From Candidatus Uhrbacteria bacterium RIFOXYB12_FULL_58_10 (GTDB taxonomy: Bacteria; Patescibacteriota; Patescibacteriia; UBA9934; GWF2-40-263), in assembly GCA_943357275.1 (NCBI GenBank), contig CALRGL010000005.1, positions 1-22,347 on the forward strand: a stretch of DNA of 22,347 nt. The letters run 5' to 3'. Positions within the stretch are counted from its first letter, which is position 1. Each line of letters starts with the position of its first letter. The notes below the pieces were generated by a model, which did no database searches, was not told where the DNA came from, and saw only the letters and a list, made by a program, of their open reading frames with translations. Position numbers and translations under genes: made by a program. This document shows positions 6,264-13,931 of this stretch, piece after piece.

Positions 6264-6941
6264 ATGTTTCTATCCCTCCTTTTTTCCTCCCCAGCCTTAG
6301 CCTTTGCCTGGATCCTCGCCATCCTTGGTTCGTTAACGTTCCACGAGTTCTCTCATGCCCTCATGGGAAAACTTCGAGGAGACAAAACGGCCGAGTACGA
6401 AGGACGACTTACGCTCAACCCACTTGCTCACCTCGATTGGATGGGATTCATCACGATGATTTTGTTTGGATTTGGTTGGGCAAAACCTGTGCCATTTAAT
6501 CCGTACAATCTGAAAGATCCAAAATGGGATTCTGTTGCGATTGCTCTTGCCGGTCCGGGATCCAACTTATTGATTGCTGGCGTAAGTGCCATTGCCTTTC
6601 GATTTGCCTTTGGCATATTTGGACCATTAAATTTACTTACCATCTTTCTCTTTTTCTTAGTCTTACTCAACTTGTTCCTCATGTTCTTCAACGTGATCCC
6701 AATCCACCCACTCGACGGATCCAAACTCTTCTTTGCTCTCTTCGACAAACCACAATACGCAAACCTTCGAAACTTCGTAGCTGTCCGTGGTCCACAAATC
6801 CTCATGTTCGCTGTGATTATCTCGCTTCTGACGAACATCGATGTCTTCTTCTTCGTGAGCGGACCAGCCTTCGCAACCTGCGACGCTCTTATCGGGGGAA
6901 GTTGTAATGCCTTTTATTCCAGCGTTTTTTCTCTTTTATAA
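6264..6941 (+). CDS. site-2-protease-like M50 family membrane metalloprotease
   Basis: A 225-residue multi-span membrane protein of the short M50 (YwhC/YwmF-like) group. The zinc ligands are visible: HEFSH (H27, E28, H31) in the first membrane helix, and the third ligand in NVIPIHPLDG (D151). The middle region NPYNLKDPKWDSVAIALAGPGSN is typical of this subfamily. About five hydrophobic segments are seen; no PDZ or CBS domain is present, and the C-terminal region has two Cys in FATCDALIGGSC. It probably cleaves membrane-embedded substrates; which ones is unknown. No SD lies before ATG 6264. It sits 20 bp after murA, so it is likely the second gene of that unit, ending at the terminator at 7019-7049. 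Confidence 0.88.
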   Translation: MFLSLLFSSPALAFAWILAILGSLTFHEFSHALMGKLRGDKTAEYEGRLTLNPLAHLDWMGFITMILFGFGWAKPVPFNPYNLKDPKWDSVAIALAGPGSNLLIAGVSAIAFRFAFGIFGPLNLLTIFLFFLVLLNLFLMFFNVIPIHPLDGSKLFFALFDKPQYANLRNFVAVRGPQILMFAVIISLLTNIDVFFFVSGPAFATCDALIGGSCNAFYSSVFSLL

Positions 6942-6971
6942 TTTTTTCTTTCGTTTTCCTTCTCGAAGTTC

Positions 6972-6993
6972 CTCCCCCTTTTCCAAGGGGGAG
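6972..6993. repeat. C/G-rich palindrome, dispersed-repeat-like
   Basis: CTCCCCCTT, loop TTCC, AAGGGGGAG: a perfect 9-bp stem followed by TAAGAGGGGG. There is no T run directly after it on either strand, so it is more like a dispersed intergenic palindrome than a terminator. Confidence 0.5.
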
Positions 6994-7018
6994 TAAGAGG
7001 GGGTTTGCCGTTTTTTCC

Positions 7019-7049
7019 GCCTGAACGTATTTCACGTCAGGCTTTTTTA
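7019..7049 (+). terminator. intrinsic terminator of murA/M50 unit
   Basis: GCCTGA (7019-7024) pairs with TCAGGC (7037-7042), with a further CGT/ACG inside across a bulged A; six T residues follow. Confidence 0.8.
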
Positions 7050-7088
7050 TTTATTCTGTCAAAAACCCTTGATTTCCCCCAGAATACC

Positions 7089-7117
7089 TTGACAAAATGC
7101 CCATTTTGTGGTATATT
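7089..7117 (+). promoter_or_regulatory. promoter of the DEAH helicase gene
   Basis: TTGACA (7089-7094), a 17-bp spacer and TATATT (7112-7117): the strongest consensus promoter in the window. The predicted start near 7124 leaves a leader of about 80 nt. Confidence 0.8.
7092..7109. promoter_or_regulatory. operator-like inverted repeat between -35 and -10
   Basis: ACAAAATG, CC, CATTTTGT is a perfect 8+8 inverted repeat that overlaps the last three bases of the -35 and fills the spacer. A dimeric repressor bound here would block RNA polymerase. The regulator is unknown. Confidence 0.5.
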
Positions 7118-7205
7118 TCTCTGTCAAAAGTCTTCAGAAATGAGGGCTTTTGCAGGTTTACAATTTCACCAAATCTCAGAAAAACTCAGGAATAGCGGAA
7201 AGAAC

Positions 7206-8564
7206 ATGTGCGTATTTCCGGCTCTTTGTCGGGTTGCTCAGCTCGTGTCTCATCTGCCCTTTTTTCATCGGGCCGATGAGTTCGTGAAGCTCGTGCGAGA
7301 AAATCAGGTGGTCATTGTCGCCGGGGAAACCGGGTCAGGCAAGTCCACTATTGCCCCGCTGGCACTGCTCAATTCTGGGCTTGCCTCGGGTGGAAAGATC
7401 GGAGTGACCGAATCGCGGGTCGTGGTTACGAAACGACTCGCGAAGTGGGTCAGTAAGCTTGACGGAACGTATCTTGGCGAGGTGGTCGGCTACCAGGTCG
7501 GCATGGATCGACAGCTCGATGAGCTCGTCCGTTTGGTCTACGAGACCGAGGGGATCGTGCTCAACCAGATGTTGACCAGTCCCAAACTCGGCAAGTACAA
7601 GATCCTCGTGATCGACGAGGTTCATGAGCGGACGATCAACGTTGACGTGCTCATGGCTCGGCTCAAGAAGATCTTGGACGTGCGTGGTGATCTTCGCGTG
7701 GTGATCATGTCCGCAACCATGGACGTGCATCGCTTCAGCGAGTATTTCGATGGCGCGCCGATCATGCAAGTTGCTGGTCGTACGTTCCCGCTCGAAATTC
7801 GCTACGCGCATGGAACGCCGCGGGATCTCGAGGAGTCGATCGAGTGGTGTGCCGATAAGGTCGTCGAGATTCTTCAGGGTGATGAGCCGGGTGACATCCT
7901 GTGCTTCTTGCCTGATGAGAACTCGATCAAGACCATGATCCGTTTGCTCGAAAAAGATCTCCTTCCCAAGGCGGGTGTCGAAGAAGTTCGATTGCTTCCG
8001 CTCTACGGACAGCAGAGTGAAGAGGAACAGGATCTCGCATTTGTCGAAGAAGGACCGCGTCGTGTGATTCTGTCGACCAACATTGCCGAAACCGGCGTGA
8101 CGGTCGAAGGGGTTGTGCACGTGGTCGACACAGGGTTCATCAAGCAGACGATGTACATCTCGGCGAAGATGTCTGGACTCCAAATTGTCGAGCACTCTCA
8201 GACTGGTGTTGATCAGCGTGCGGGGCGCTCGGCACGGACTCAGCCTGGCATCTGCCACCGGTTGTACACGCTTCGGAATTACCAGTCTCGTGTGAAGTTC
8301 ACTGAGCCGGAGATTCGTCGAAGCAGTCTCAATCAGACGCTTCTGGATTTGCGGTGCGGAGGTATTTCCTTCGAGGAAATCGTCGCGCTCGAGTTCATGG
8401 ATGCACCCGAGCTCAAGCAGTGGCACGAGGCCAATCAGTATCTCAAGATCCTCGGTGCGTTTGATCACGACGGAAACGTCACAGAGCTTGGTCGCAAGAT
8501 GCACGCTCTGCACGTGGATCCGATGATCGCGAAAATCATCCTGGAAGGGGTGTCTCGCGGTTGA
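7206..8564 (+). CDS. DEAH-box RNA helicase (HrpA/Prp43-like), N-terminal part up to in-frame TGA
   Basis: This part encodes the motor of a DEAH-box RNA helicase. Counting from ATG 7206, motif I is GETGSGKS (40-47), motif II is DEVH (137-140, a variant of DEAH), motif III is SAT (169-171), motif V begins TNIAETGVTV (291) and motif VI is QRAGRSAR (337-344). The start of the HA2 domain follows and the frame hits TGA at 8562-8564 after 452 residues. The next 678 codons in the same frame continue the family without loss, so this and the next entry are one gene of about 1131 codons split by a single stop. The frame is open upstream to 7005, but that stretch holds the previous terminator and this gene's promoter. 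ATG 7206 is 11 codons before the family's usual Leu-Pro; ATG 7140 remains possible. Codon use is more GC-rich than in the ribosomal genes. Confidence 0.85.
   Translation: MCVFPALCRVAQLVSHLPFFHRADEFVKLVRENQVVIVAGETGSGKSTIAPLALLNSGLASGGKIGVTESRVVVTKRLAKWVSKLDGTYLGEVVGYQVGMDRQLDELVRLVYETEGIVLNQMLTSPKLGKYKILVIDEVHERTINVDVLMARLKKILDVRGDLRVVIMSATMDVHRFSEYFDGAPIMQVAGRTFPLEIRYAHGTPRDLEESIEWCADKVVEILQGDEPGDILCFLPDENSIKTMIRLLEKDLLPKAGVEEVRLLPLYGQQSEEEQDLAFVEEGPRRVILSTNIAETGVTVEGVVHVVDTGFIKQTMYISAKMSGLQIVEHSQTGVDQRAGRSARTQPGICHRLYTLRNYQSRVKFTEPEIRRSSLNQTLLDLRCGGISFEEIVALEFMDAPELKQWHEANQYLKILGAFDHDGNVTELGRKMHALHVDPMIAKIILEGVSRG
8562..8564 (+). other. in-frame TGA at a conserved Cys position of the helicase
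   Basis: The reading ...VSRG-TGA-LDPILTIAAGLSV matches the HA2 block of the family (for example FSCSQEILTIVAMLSV in yeast Prp43), with the TGA exactly in place of the conserved Cys. One base change from TGC or TGT explains it. The base after it is C, the context in which UGA is read through most easily. No convincing bacterial SECIS hairpin is seen just downstream. Confidence 0.85.
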
Positions 8565-8594
8565 CTGGATCCAATCCTCACGATCGCCGCCGGC

Positions 8595-10601
8595 TTGTCC
8601 GTGACCTCCAACCTGTTCCCGGCCCCCAAGGGTAAGGAGCAGGATGCCTACGGAAAACACGCCGCGTTCAAGGTGGCTGGCTCAGATCCGCTGACGTTCC
8701 TGAAGGTCTACGAAGCGTGGACCAAGTCAGGAGAAAATGTGGGTTGGGCGCGAGAGAATTTCCTCGGGACCAAGGCCTTGGATCAGATGAGTCAGTTCCG
8801 ACGTCAGATGACGATGAACCTGAAGCGCCTCGAACTCTTCACCGAGACCGAGTCGTTCACTCAGGAAATCGTCACAAAGACAGTCGCTTCCGGGCTCATT
8901 GTGAATCTCGCCAAACATGGGTACAAGTACTCGTATCGGTACGGTGAGGAAATCGTATGGATTCATCCTGGGTCCGCTGCGAATGGTTCAGAGTTTAGTC
9001 TTCCTCAGTTCGTTGTGTTCACACTTGTTATGCAAACGTCTAAGCCCTTCATGCGAGGGGTGCAGACGGTTCCGGAAGCGTGGTTTAACGAGCTGGTTCC
9101 CAATGAAGTGCGTGAGCACGCTTGGGAGATTCGGCAGAACTACACGACGCGCGATTGGGAGTTTCGTCACGCGACCAAGTGGAACGGCATCTGTCTCAGC
9201 GATGAGGTGGTGACGTCTTGGTCGAGTGAGGCCGTTGTGTCGATTGCGGACAAGATTGTGGAGCAGATTCGTGACAATTCGTTGACTCGTGCTTGTCATG
9301 CTCAGATTCCTGAGTTGCGTCGGTTCTACCAAGAGCTCAAGTCTTTGCTCGGTATTGATTGGTTGGACATGGCGCGAGACGACGAACTTTGCAAGAAGAT
9401 AGCGGGGAAACTCGCTCAGAAACTTGCGAACGTTCTGACAGTCAGTGATTTCGTTCGGGCCGATCTTAAACTCGAACTGATCGACTTCCTGACGCCTGAG
9501 CAGATCACGCAGAACAATGAACGACTCGCAGTCCGTCGCGCCGAAGAGGTTCGATTGGCCGAAGAGAATCGTGTATACATGGAGCGCCAGCGTGTCATTC
9601 GGGAAGCCGAAGAAACGCGTCATGCTGCAGAGCGTGCTCAGGACGAAATCGTCCGAGGTCCGCTTCGTGCAGAGGTTGCACAGCTCGATCAGCGTCTGAG
9701 TGATCTGGGTGTGTCGATCAAGTATGAGTATGGTTTGCGGAGCGACTACTCGATCCAGCAGGCAGCTCGCGGTAGTGTTCGGTCGAGTATCACCTTCAGC
9801 CTCAATGAGGCTCGAGAGTACATTTGTCTCTATCGTTCGATCGTCGAGCGGGAAGAGGGGAATGCGAAAGAAAAGTTCGCTCAGACACAGGTCATCTACG
9901 ACCAGGTTCTCGCCCTGATGCCCGAGTGTCCGATGTGTGGTAACGGATGGAACCAGAATCACTGTTGCACCACCAAGCACGACGCAGATCGGATCATCCC
10001 GATTCCGCGGCGTGACTATGTGGAAAGCATTATCGGTCACTTTGTGACAAACAAGGGCGACAAGATCGCCACCCTCCGGATCGAAGGAAACGGAGAGATT
10101 GCTTTGTTCTTCGTTGTCAGTCATGGTCGTGTGTTCACCGGAAAGGAATTCACCTCGATCGCCTTTGAGGCCGATCAGGAGATCCTCCCGAAGCATCTCG
10201 CTCAGGACGCAAGTGATATTCGTGAATTTCTCGCGGACTTGGAAGCCCAGCGTGCTGCAGTGGAAAGGATTCGCGAGGAAATCGCCGAGCAACAGCGTGC
10301 TGTCACAAGTATGGCTGTGAACGTTCTCGTGTTCGATCGGAAAAATGCTGCCGGTTTTGTTACGGCGATGCATCGAGAAATGACCTATGTTGCTCAGTAC
10401 AAAGCCGGTGAACTGTATCCCGAAATTGGGGAGCGGTGGATCTGTGGGCTTCAGAAGAAGACCGGTGTGAGTCTTTCTGGGTCGTGTGAAGCGTATCCCA
10501 TGAAGAAGCTCACCGGTGCTGTGACCTCGGAAGACGTTCGTCGATCCGCCCTTGAGATCGCCGAGGCTTACGTAGGCATTCCTCAAACCTTGTTGCAGTA
10601 G
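8595..10601 (+). CDS. DEAH-box RNA helicase, C-terminal part (HA2/OB-fold plus long extension)
   Basis: Same frame as the upstream helicase part; real coding continues from 8565, directly after the TGA, and 8595 is only the first possible TTG start. In whole-gene numbering it completes HA2 (to about 540), then the OB-fold (about 555-635) with VASGLIVNLAK, WIHPGSA and TSKPFMR, standard for HrpA/DHX proteins. After it comes a family-atypical tail of nearly 500 residues: a charged coiled coil (about 772-818, rich in RAEE/ERQR), a cysteine cluster CPMCG...HCC (C908, C911, H919, C920, C921) that may bind zinc, and a second coiled coil (about 999-1036). A separate protein lacking the motor and starting at TTG without SD is unlikely. 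The gene ends at TAG before a strong terminator. If the TGA is not read through, this part is dead. Confidence 0.75.
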   Translation: MSVTSNLFPAPKGKEQDAYGKHAAFKVAGSDPLTFLKVYEAWTKSGENVGWARENFLGTKALDQMSQFRRQMTMNLKRLELFTETESFTQEIVTKTVASGLIVNLAKHGYKYSYRYGEEIVWIHPGSAANGSEFSLPQFVVFTLVMQTSKPFMRGVQTVPEAWFNELVPNEVREHAWEIRQNYTTRDWEFRHATKWNGICLSDEVVTSWSSEAVVSIADKIVEQIRDNSLTRACHAQIPELRRFYQELKSLLGIDWLDMARDDELCKKIAGKLAQKLANVLTVSDFVRADLKLELIDFLTPEQITQNNERLAVRRAEEVRLAEENRVYMERQRVIREAEETRHAAERAQDEIVRGPLRAEVAQLDQRLSDLGVSIKYEYGLRSDYSIQQAARGSVRSSITFSLNEAREYICLYRSIVEREEGNAKEKFAQTQVIYDQVLALMPECPMCGNGWNQNHCCTTKHDADRIIPIPRRDYVESIIGHFVTNKGDKIATLRIEGNGEIALFFVVSHGRVFTGKEFTSIAFEADQEILPKHLAQDASDIREFLADLEAQRAAVERIREEIAEQQRAVTSMAVNVLVFDRKNAAGFVTAMHREMTYVAQYKAGELYPEIGERWICGLQKKTGVSLSGSCEAYPMKKLTGAVTSEDVRRSALEIAEAYVGIPQTLLQ

Positions 10602-10627
10602 CCGAAAACTGGCAGGCAACCCTTACT

Positions 10628-10662
10628 CCCGCGTTTGGACTCAGTCCATCGCGGGTTTTTTT
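10628..10662 (+). terminator. intrinsic terminator of the helicase gene
   Basis: CCCGCG (10628-10633) pairs with CGCGGG (10650-10655), with an inner TGGAC/GTCCA stem; seven T residues follow. Confidence 0.92.
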
Positions 10663-10693
10663 ATTCCGTTTAACAGTTTTACACCGTCTTCTA

Positions 10694-10722
10694 TTGACCT
10701 TTCTTAGCCACAATGTTATTCT
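10694..10722 (+). promoter_or_regulatory. promoter of the str region (rpsL)
   Basis: TTGACC (10694-10699), 17-bp spacer, TATTCT (10717-10722). The predicted start near 10729 leaves about 10 nt before the rpsL ATG, without a Shine-Dalgarno sequence. Confidence 0.72.
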
Positions 10723-10738
10723 CCCGACGAAACAATTT

Positions 10739-11173
10739 ATGCCTACAGTCAACCAATTAGTCCGAAAAGGCCGACAATCTAAGACTTCCAAGTCAAAGTC
10801 GCCAGCCATGCAATTCACCATGGATTCTCTTCATCGCAAAAAGACCCTTTTGAAAAAAGGTGCGTCTTTTAAGCGTGGTGTGTGTGTGAAAGTCACCACC
10901 ATGACCCCTAAGAAACCAAACTCTGCTATCCGAAAGATCGCACGTGTCCGTCTTTCTAATGCCATGGAAGTGAATGCTTACATTGGTGGAGAAGGCCACA
11001 ACTTGCAGGAACACTCAATCGTCATGATTCGCGGTGGTCGTGTAAAAGACTTGCCAGGTGTTCGTTATCACGTTGTTCGCGGTGTTTACGACACCCAAGG
11101 TGTAGACGGACGAAAGCAAGGACGATCAAAATACGGTGCAAAGCGTGGAAAGAAAGCAAAAGCAAAGAAATAA
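10739..11173 (+). CDS. rpsL: 30S ribosomal protein S12
   Basis: S12 (144 residues) lies at the decoding centre of the small subunit. The sequence shows MPTVNQLVRKGR at the start, TPKKPNSAIRK with the Lys whose change gives streptomycin resistance (unchanged here), GGEGHNLQEH, and GGRVKDLPGVRYH with the Asp that is methylthiolated in many bacteria. Between SPA and KRGVC there is an insertion of roughly 15 residues, rich in Lys, compared with the E. coli protein. ATG 10739 is chosen because the upstream extension (to 10694) would overlap the promoter. rpoB/rpoC, often upstream of rpsL, are absent; a helicase gene with its own terminator lies there instead. Confidence 0.97.
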   Translation: MPTVNQLVRKGRQSKTSKSKSPAMQFTMDSLHRKKTLLKKGASFKRGVCVKVTTMTPKKPNSAIRKIARVRLSNAMEVNAYIGGEGHNLQEHSIVMIRGGRVKDLPGVRYHVVRGVYDTQGVDGRKQGRSKYGAKRGKKAKAKK

Positions 11174-11235
11174 TTAAGTATTAGGAGTACTCTCGCACGC
11201 CGGGAGGAAGCAATCCTGATCGATAACATCAAACT

Positions 11236-11703
11236 ATGCGTGGAAAACAAGCCCCTAGACGTAAGATTAGCCCAGATCCAAAGTTTGGAAACGTAAACGT
11301 TTCTAAGTTTATTAATTACATCATGCTCGACGGAAAAAAGACGATCGCACAAACAATTGTGTACGATTGTCTCGATTTGATCTCTGAAAAGACCAAGTTG
11401 GATTCCGTGGAGCTTTTTGAAAATGCCCTTAAAAACGTTGCTCCTTCTTTGGAAGTTAAGAGCAAACGTGTTGGAGGTGCAAACTATCAGGTTCCAATGT
11501 CTGTTCGAGGAGATCGACGAAGCATGCTTGCATTCCGATGGATTATTACAGCTGCACGAACAAAAAAGGGTCGTCCAATGTACCAAAAGCTTGCTGATGA
11601 ATTGATTGCTGCGGCAAACAACGAAGGTGAAGCTGTTCGAAAGAAAACAGACGTTCAGCGTATGGCTGAAGCAAACCGTGCGTTTGCTCACTTTGCAAGA
11701 TAA
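11236..11703 (+). CDS. rpsG: 30S ribosomal protein S7
   Basis: S7 (155 residues) nucleates the head of the 30S subunit and binds the 3' domain of 16S rRNA. The family start MRGKQAPRR, the PDPKFGN segment, the KRVGGANYQVP block and the C-terminal RMAEANRAFAHFAR are all present; length is normal. It follows rpsL after 62 bp. That gap has two SD-like words (AGGAG at 11183 and GGGAGGA at 11202-11208), but they are too far from the ATG to serve it. In E. coli S7 represses the str mRNA by binding the rpsL-rpsG gap, so this spacer is the natural place for a similar control; that is inference. Confidence 0.97.
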   Translation: MRGKQAPRRKISPDPKFGNVNVSKFINYIMLDGKKTIAQTIVYDCLDLISEKTKLDSVELFENALKNVAPSLEVKSKRVGGANYQVPMSVRGDRRSMLAFRWIITAARTKKGRPMYQKLADELIAAANNEGEAVRKKTDVQRMAEANRAFAHFAR

Positions 11704-11710
11704 TATTTTT

Positions 11711-11736
11711 GGGGCGGACGTTATGCCCGCCCTTTT
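11711..11736 (+). terminator. weak terminator/attenuator between rpsG and fusA
   Basis: GGGCGG (11712-11717), 9-nt loop, CCGCCC (11727-11732), followed by only four T residues. It may reduce rather than abolish read-through into fusA, before which no clear promoter is seen. Confidence 0.6.
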
Positions 11737-11753
11737 GATTCATTTATTTACAT

Positions 11754-13847
11754 ATGCCTCGCGAATACCCATTATCAAAGACACGAAACTTCGGAATCTT
11801 TGCTCACATTGACGCTGGAAAAACAACCGTTTCAGAGCGTATTCTCTTTTACACAGGTAAAAAGCACAAAATCGGTGAAGTACACGAAGGTGCTGCTGAA
11901 ATGGACTGGATGGAACAGGAGCGTGAACGTGGAATCACGATCACAGCTGCTGCAACAACCGCTTTTTGGAAGGATCACCGTTTGAACTTGATCGACACCC
12001 CAGGCCACATCGACTTTACGGTTGAAGTAAAGCGTTCTATGCGTGTTTTGGACGGGGGAGTTGCTGTTTTTGATGGAGTTGCGGGCGTGGAACCACAATC
12101 TGAAACCAACTGGCGTTACGCGGATGATTTCAAGGTTCCTCGTATTGTATTTATCAACAAACTCGACCGAACTGGAGCTGACTTTTACAAAGATTTGAAG
12201 AGTATTCACGATCGTTTGACCCTTCGCGCTTACCCACTTCAACTTCCAATTGGAACAGAATCCAACTTCATCGGAATGGTTGACTTGCTTAAAATGCGAG
12301 CGTTTATTTTCAAAGATGATCTTGGAAAAGACATCGAAGAAATCGACATTCCAGAAGACATGAAGGATTTGGCAGATGAATGGCATGGAAAAATGATTGA
12401 AGCTGTTGCAGAAAACGATGAAGTCTTGATGAATAAGTACTTGAGTGGCGAAGAAATCTCTGTTGATGAGATCAATGTCGTTATTCGAAAAGCAACGATT
12501 TCAAATGATTTCATTCCTGTTTTGTGTGGTTCCGCTTTGAAAAACAAAGGTGTTCAACAATTGCTTGATGCGGTTGTTGCTTACTTACCAAGTCCACTGG
12601 ACGTTCCACCGCTTGTTGCTCACGATCCAGATGATTTGGAAGTCGAAATCGTACGAAAACCAGATGATTCCGAGCCATTCTCTGCGCTCGCTTTCAAAAT
12701 CATGACAGATCCATTCGTTGGAAAACTCGCGTTTTTCCGCGTGTATTCCGGTGTTGTAAAAGCTGGATCTTATATTTTGAACTCTTCAACCGGTGAACGT
12801 GAACGTGTTGGACGTATTGTTCGACTTCACGCAAACACTCGAGAAGAAGTTGACGAAGTGCAATGTGGAGATATCGCAGCGATGGTTGGTTTGAAAGGAA
12901 CGTTTACTGGTCACACACTCTGTGATCCAGATCATCCTGTCTTGCTCGAACCAATTATCTTCCCTGAACCAGTTATCTCGATTGCAATTGAGCCAAAAAC
13001 AAAGGCTGACCAGGAAAAAATGGGTGTTGCTCTTCAAAAATTGTCTGAAGAAGACCCAACCTTCCGTGTCCGAACCGATGAAGAAACCAACCAGGTAATC
13101 ATCTCCGGAATGGGAGAATTGCACTTGGACATCATTGTTGATCGTATGAAGCGTGAGTTCAGCGTTGAATGTAACGTTGGAGCTCCACAGGTTTCTTACC
13201 GAGAAACAATCAAGGGAAATGCAGACGGAGAAGGAAAGTTTATCCGTCAGTCAGGTGGACGTGGTCAATACGGTCACTGTCTCATCCATCTTGAAAAACT
13301 CGAAGCAGGAGCTGGAATTCAGTTCGAAGAAGCAGTTAAAGGTGGTGCGATTCCAAAAGAATTCTTTAACCCTATTGAAAAAGGTGTTCGAGAAGCAGCT
13401 GATCGTGGAGTTATCGCCGGTTACCCGCTACTCGACGCAAAAATCATCCTTTACGAAGGAAGCTACCACGACGTGGACTCTTCCGAAGCTGCCTTTAAGA
13501 TCGCTGGATCGATGGCGTTCCAAGATGCTGCTCGTAAAGCTGGTGTTGATCTCATGGAACCTACAATGAAAGTCGAAGTGGTTACCCCAGAAGACTTCAT
13601 GGGAACCGTTGTTGGTGATTTGAACTCAAAACGAGGACAAATCCAAGACATGCAAGACCGATCTGGAGCAAAAGTCATTCATGCTTTTGTTCCGCTTGCT
13701 GAAATGTTCGGTTACGCAACAAGTCTCCGCTCACTTACACAAGGACGTGCTAGTTACTCGATGGAATTCGATCACTACGCAACTGTTCCTAACAACGTTT
13801 CTAAGGAAATCGTTGAAAAGCGAGCTGGAATCAATAATCGTCAATAA
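11754..13847 (+). CDS. fusA: translation elongation factor G
   Basis: EF-G (697 residues) is the GTPase that drives translocation and, with RRF, ribosome recycling. The G motifs are AHIDAGKTT (17-25), RGITI (59-63), DTPGH (81-85), NKLD (135-138) and CGSALKNKG. Domains II to V follow in normal order, with the domain IV segment SGGRGQYGH and the domain V region VTPEDFMGTVVGDLNSKRG. There is only this copy in the window. The start ATG is in the context acatATG with no SD. Distance from rpsG is 50 bp with a weak terminator between them; a full terminator follows. Confidence 0.98.
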   Translation: MPREYPLSKTRNFGIFAHIDAGKTTVSERILFYTGKKHKIGEVHEGAAEMDWMEQERERGITITAAATTAFWKDHRLNLIDTPGHIDFTVEVKRSMRVLDGGVAVFDGVAGVEPQSETNWRYADDFKVPRIVFINKLDRTGADFYKDLKSIHDRLTLRAYPLQLPIGTESNFIGMVDLLKMRAFIFKDDLGKDIEEIDIPEDMKDLADEWHGKMIEAVAENDEVLMNKYLSGEEISVDEINVVIRKATISNDFIPVLCGSALKNKGVQQLLDAVVAYLPSPLDVPPLVAHDPDDLEVEIVRKPDDSEPFSALAFKIMTDPFVGKLAFFRVYSGVVKAGSYILNSSTGERERVGRIVRLHANTREEVDEVQCGDIAAMVGLKGTFTGHTLCDPDHPVLLEPIIFPEPVISIAIEPKTKADQEKMGVALQKLSEEDPTFRVRTDEETNQVIISGMGELHLDIIVDRMKREFSVECNVGAPQVSYRETIKGNADGEGKFIRQSGGRGQYGHCLIHLEKLEAGAGIQFEEAVKGGAIPKEFFNPIEKGVREAADRGVIAGYPLLDAKIILYEGSYHDVDSSEAAFKIAGSMAFQDAARKAGVDLMEPTMKVEVVTPEDFMGTVVGDLNSKRGQIQDMQDRSGAKVIHAFVPLAEMFGYATSLRSLTQGRASYSMEFDHYATVPNNVSKEIVEKRAGINNRQ

Positions 13848-13852
13848 AAAGA

Positions 13853-13880
13853 AACAAGGTCAGAAATGGCCTTGTTTTTT
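13853..13880 (+). terminator. intrinsic terminator of fusA
   Basis: AACAAGG (13853-13859), 10-nt loop, CCTTGTT (13870-13876) and a T run to 13880. Confidence 0.85.
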
Positions 13881-13894
13881 CTTCTCTTTTTGCC

Positions 13895-13922
13895 TTGACA
13901 GGTTCGAGTGTTGAGATAAAAT
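13895..13922 (+). promoter_or_regulatory. promoter of the Phd-like gene
   Basis: TTGACA (13895-13900), 16-bp spacer, TAAAAT (13917-13922). The ATG at 13932 is 9 bases after the -10 and has no SD, again near-leaderless. Confidence 0.7.
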
Positions 13923-13931
13923 GCGCACACT

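Noticed and set aside
8562..8600. selenocysteine codon with SECIS
   Set aside because: No hairpin with a typical bacterial SECIS apical loop is visible at the right distance, and helicases are not known selenoproteins. Kept only as an option in the TGA finding.
7335..8660. 441-codon minus-strand open frame opposite the helicase motor
   Set aside because: Same reasons: the plus strand shows all DEAH motifs, and this frame has no recognisable domain.
8988..10619. 543-codon open frame on the minus strand opposite the helicase
   Set aside because: The translation is rich in His, Arg, Thr and Leu with no family pattern, it has no SD or promoter, and the plus strand is clearly coding. It is a by-product of biased codons.
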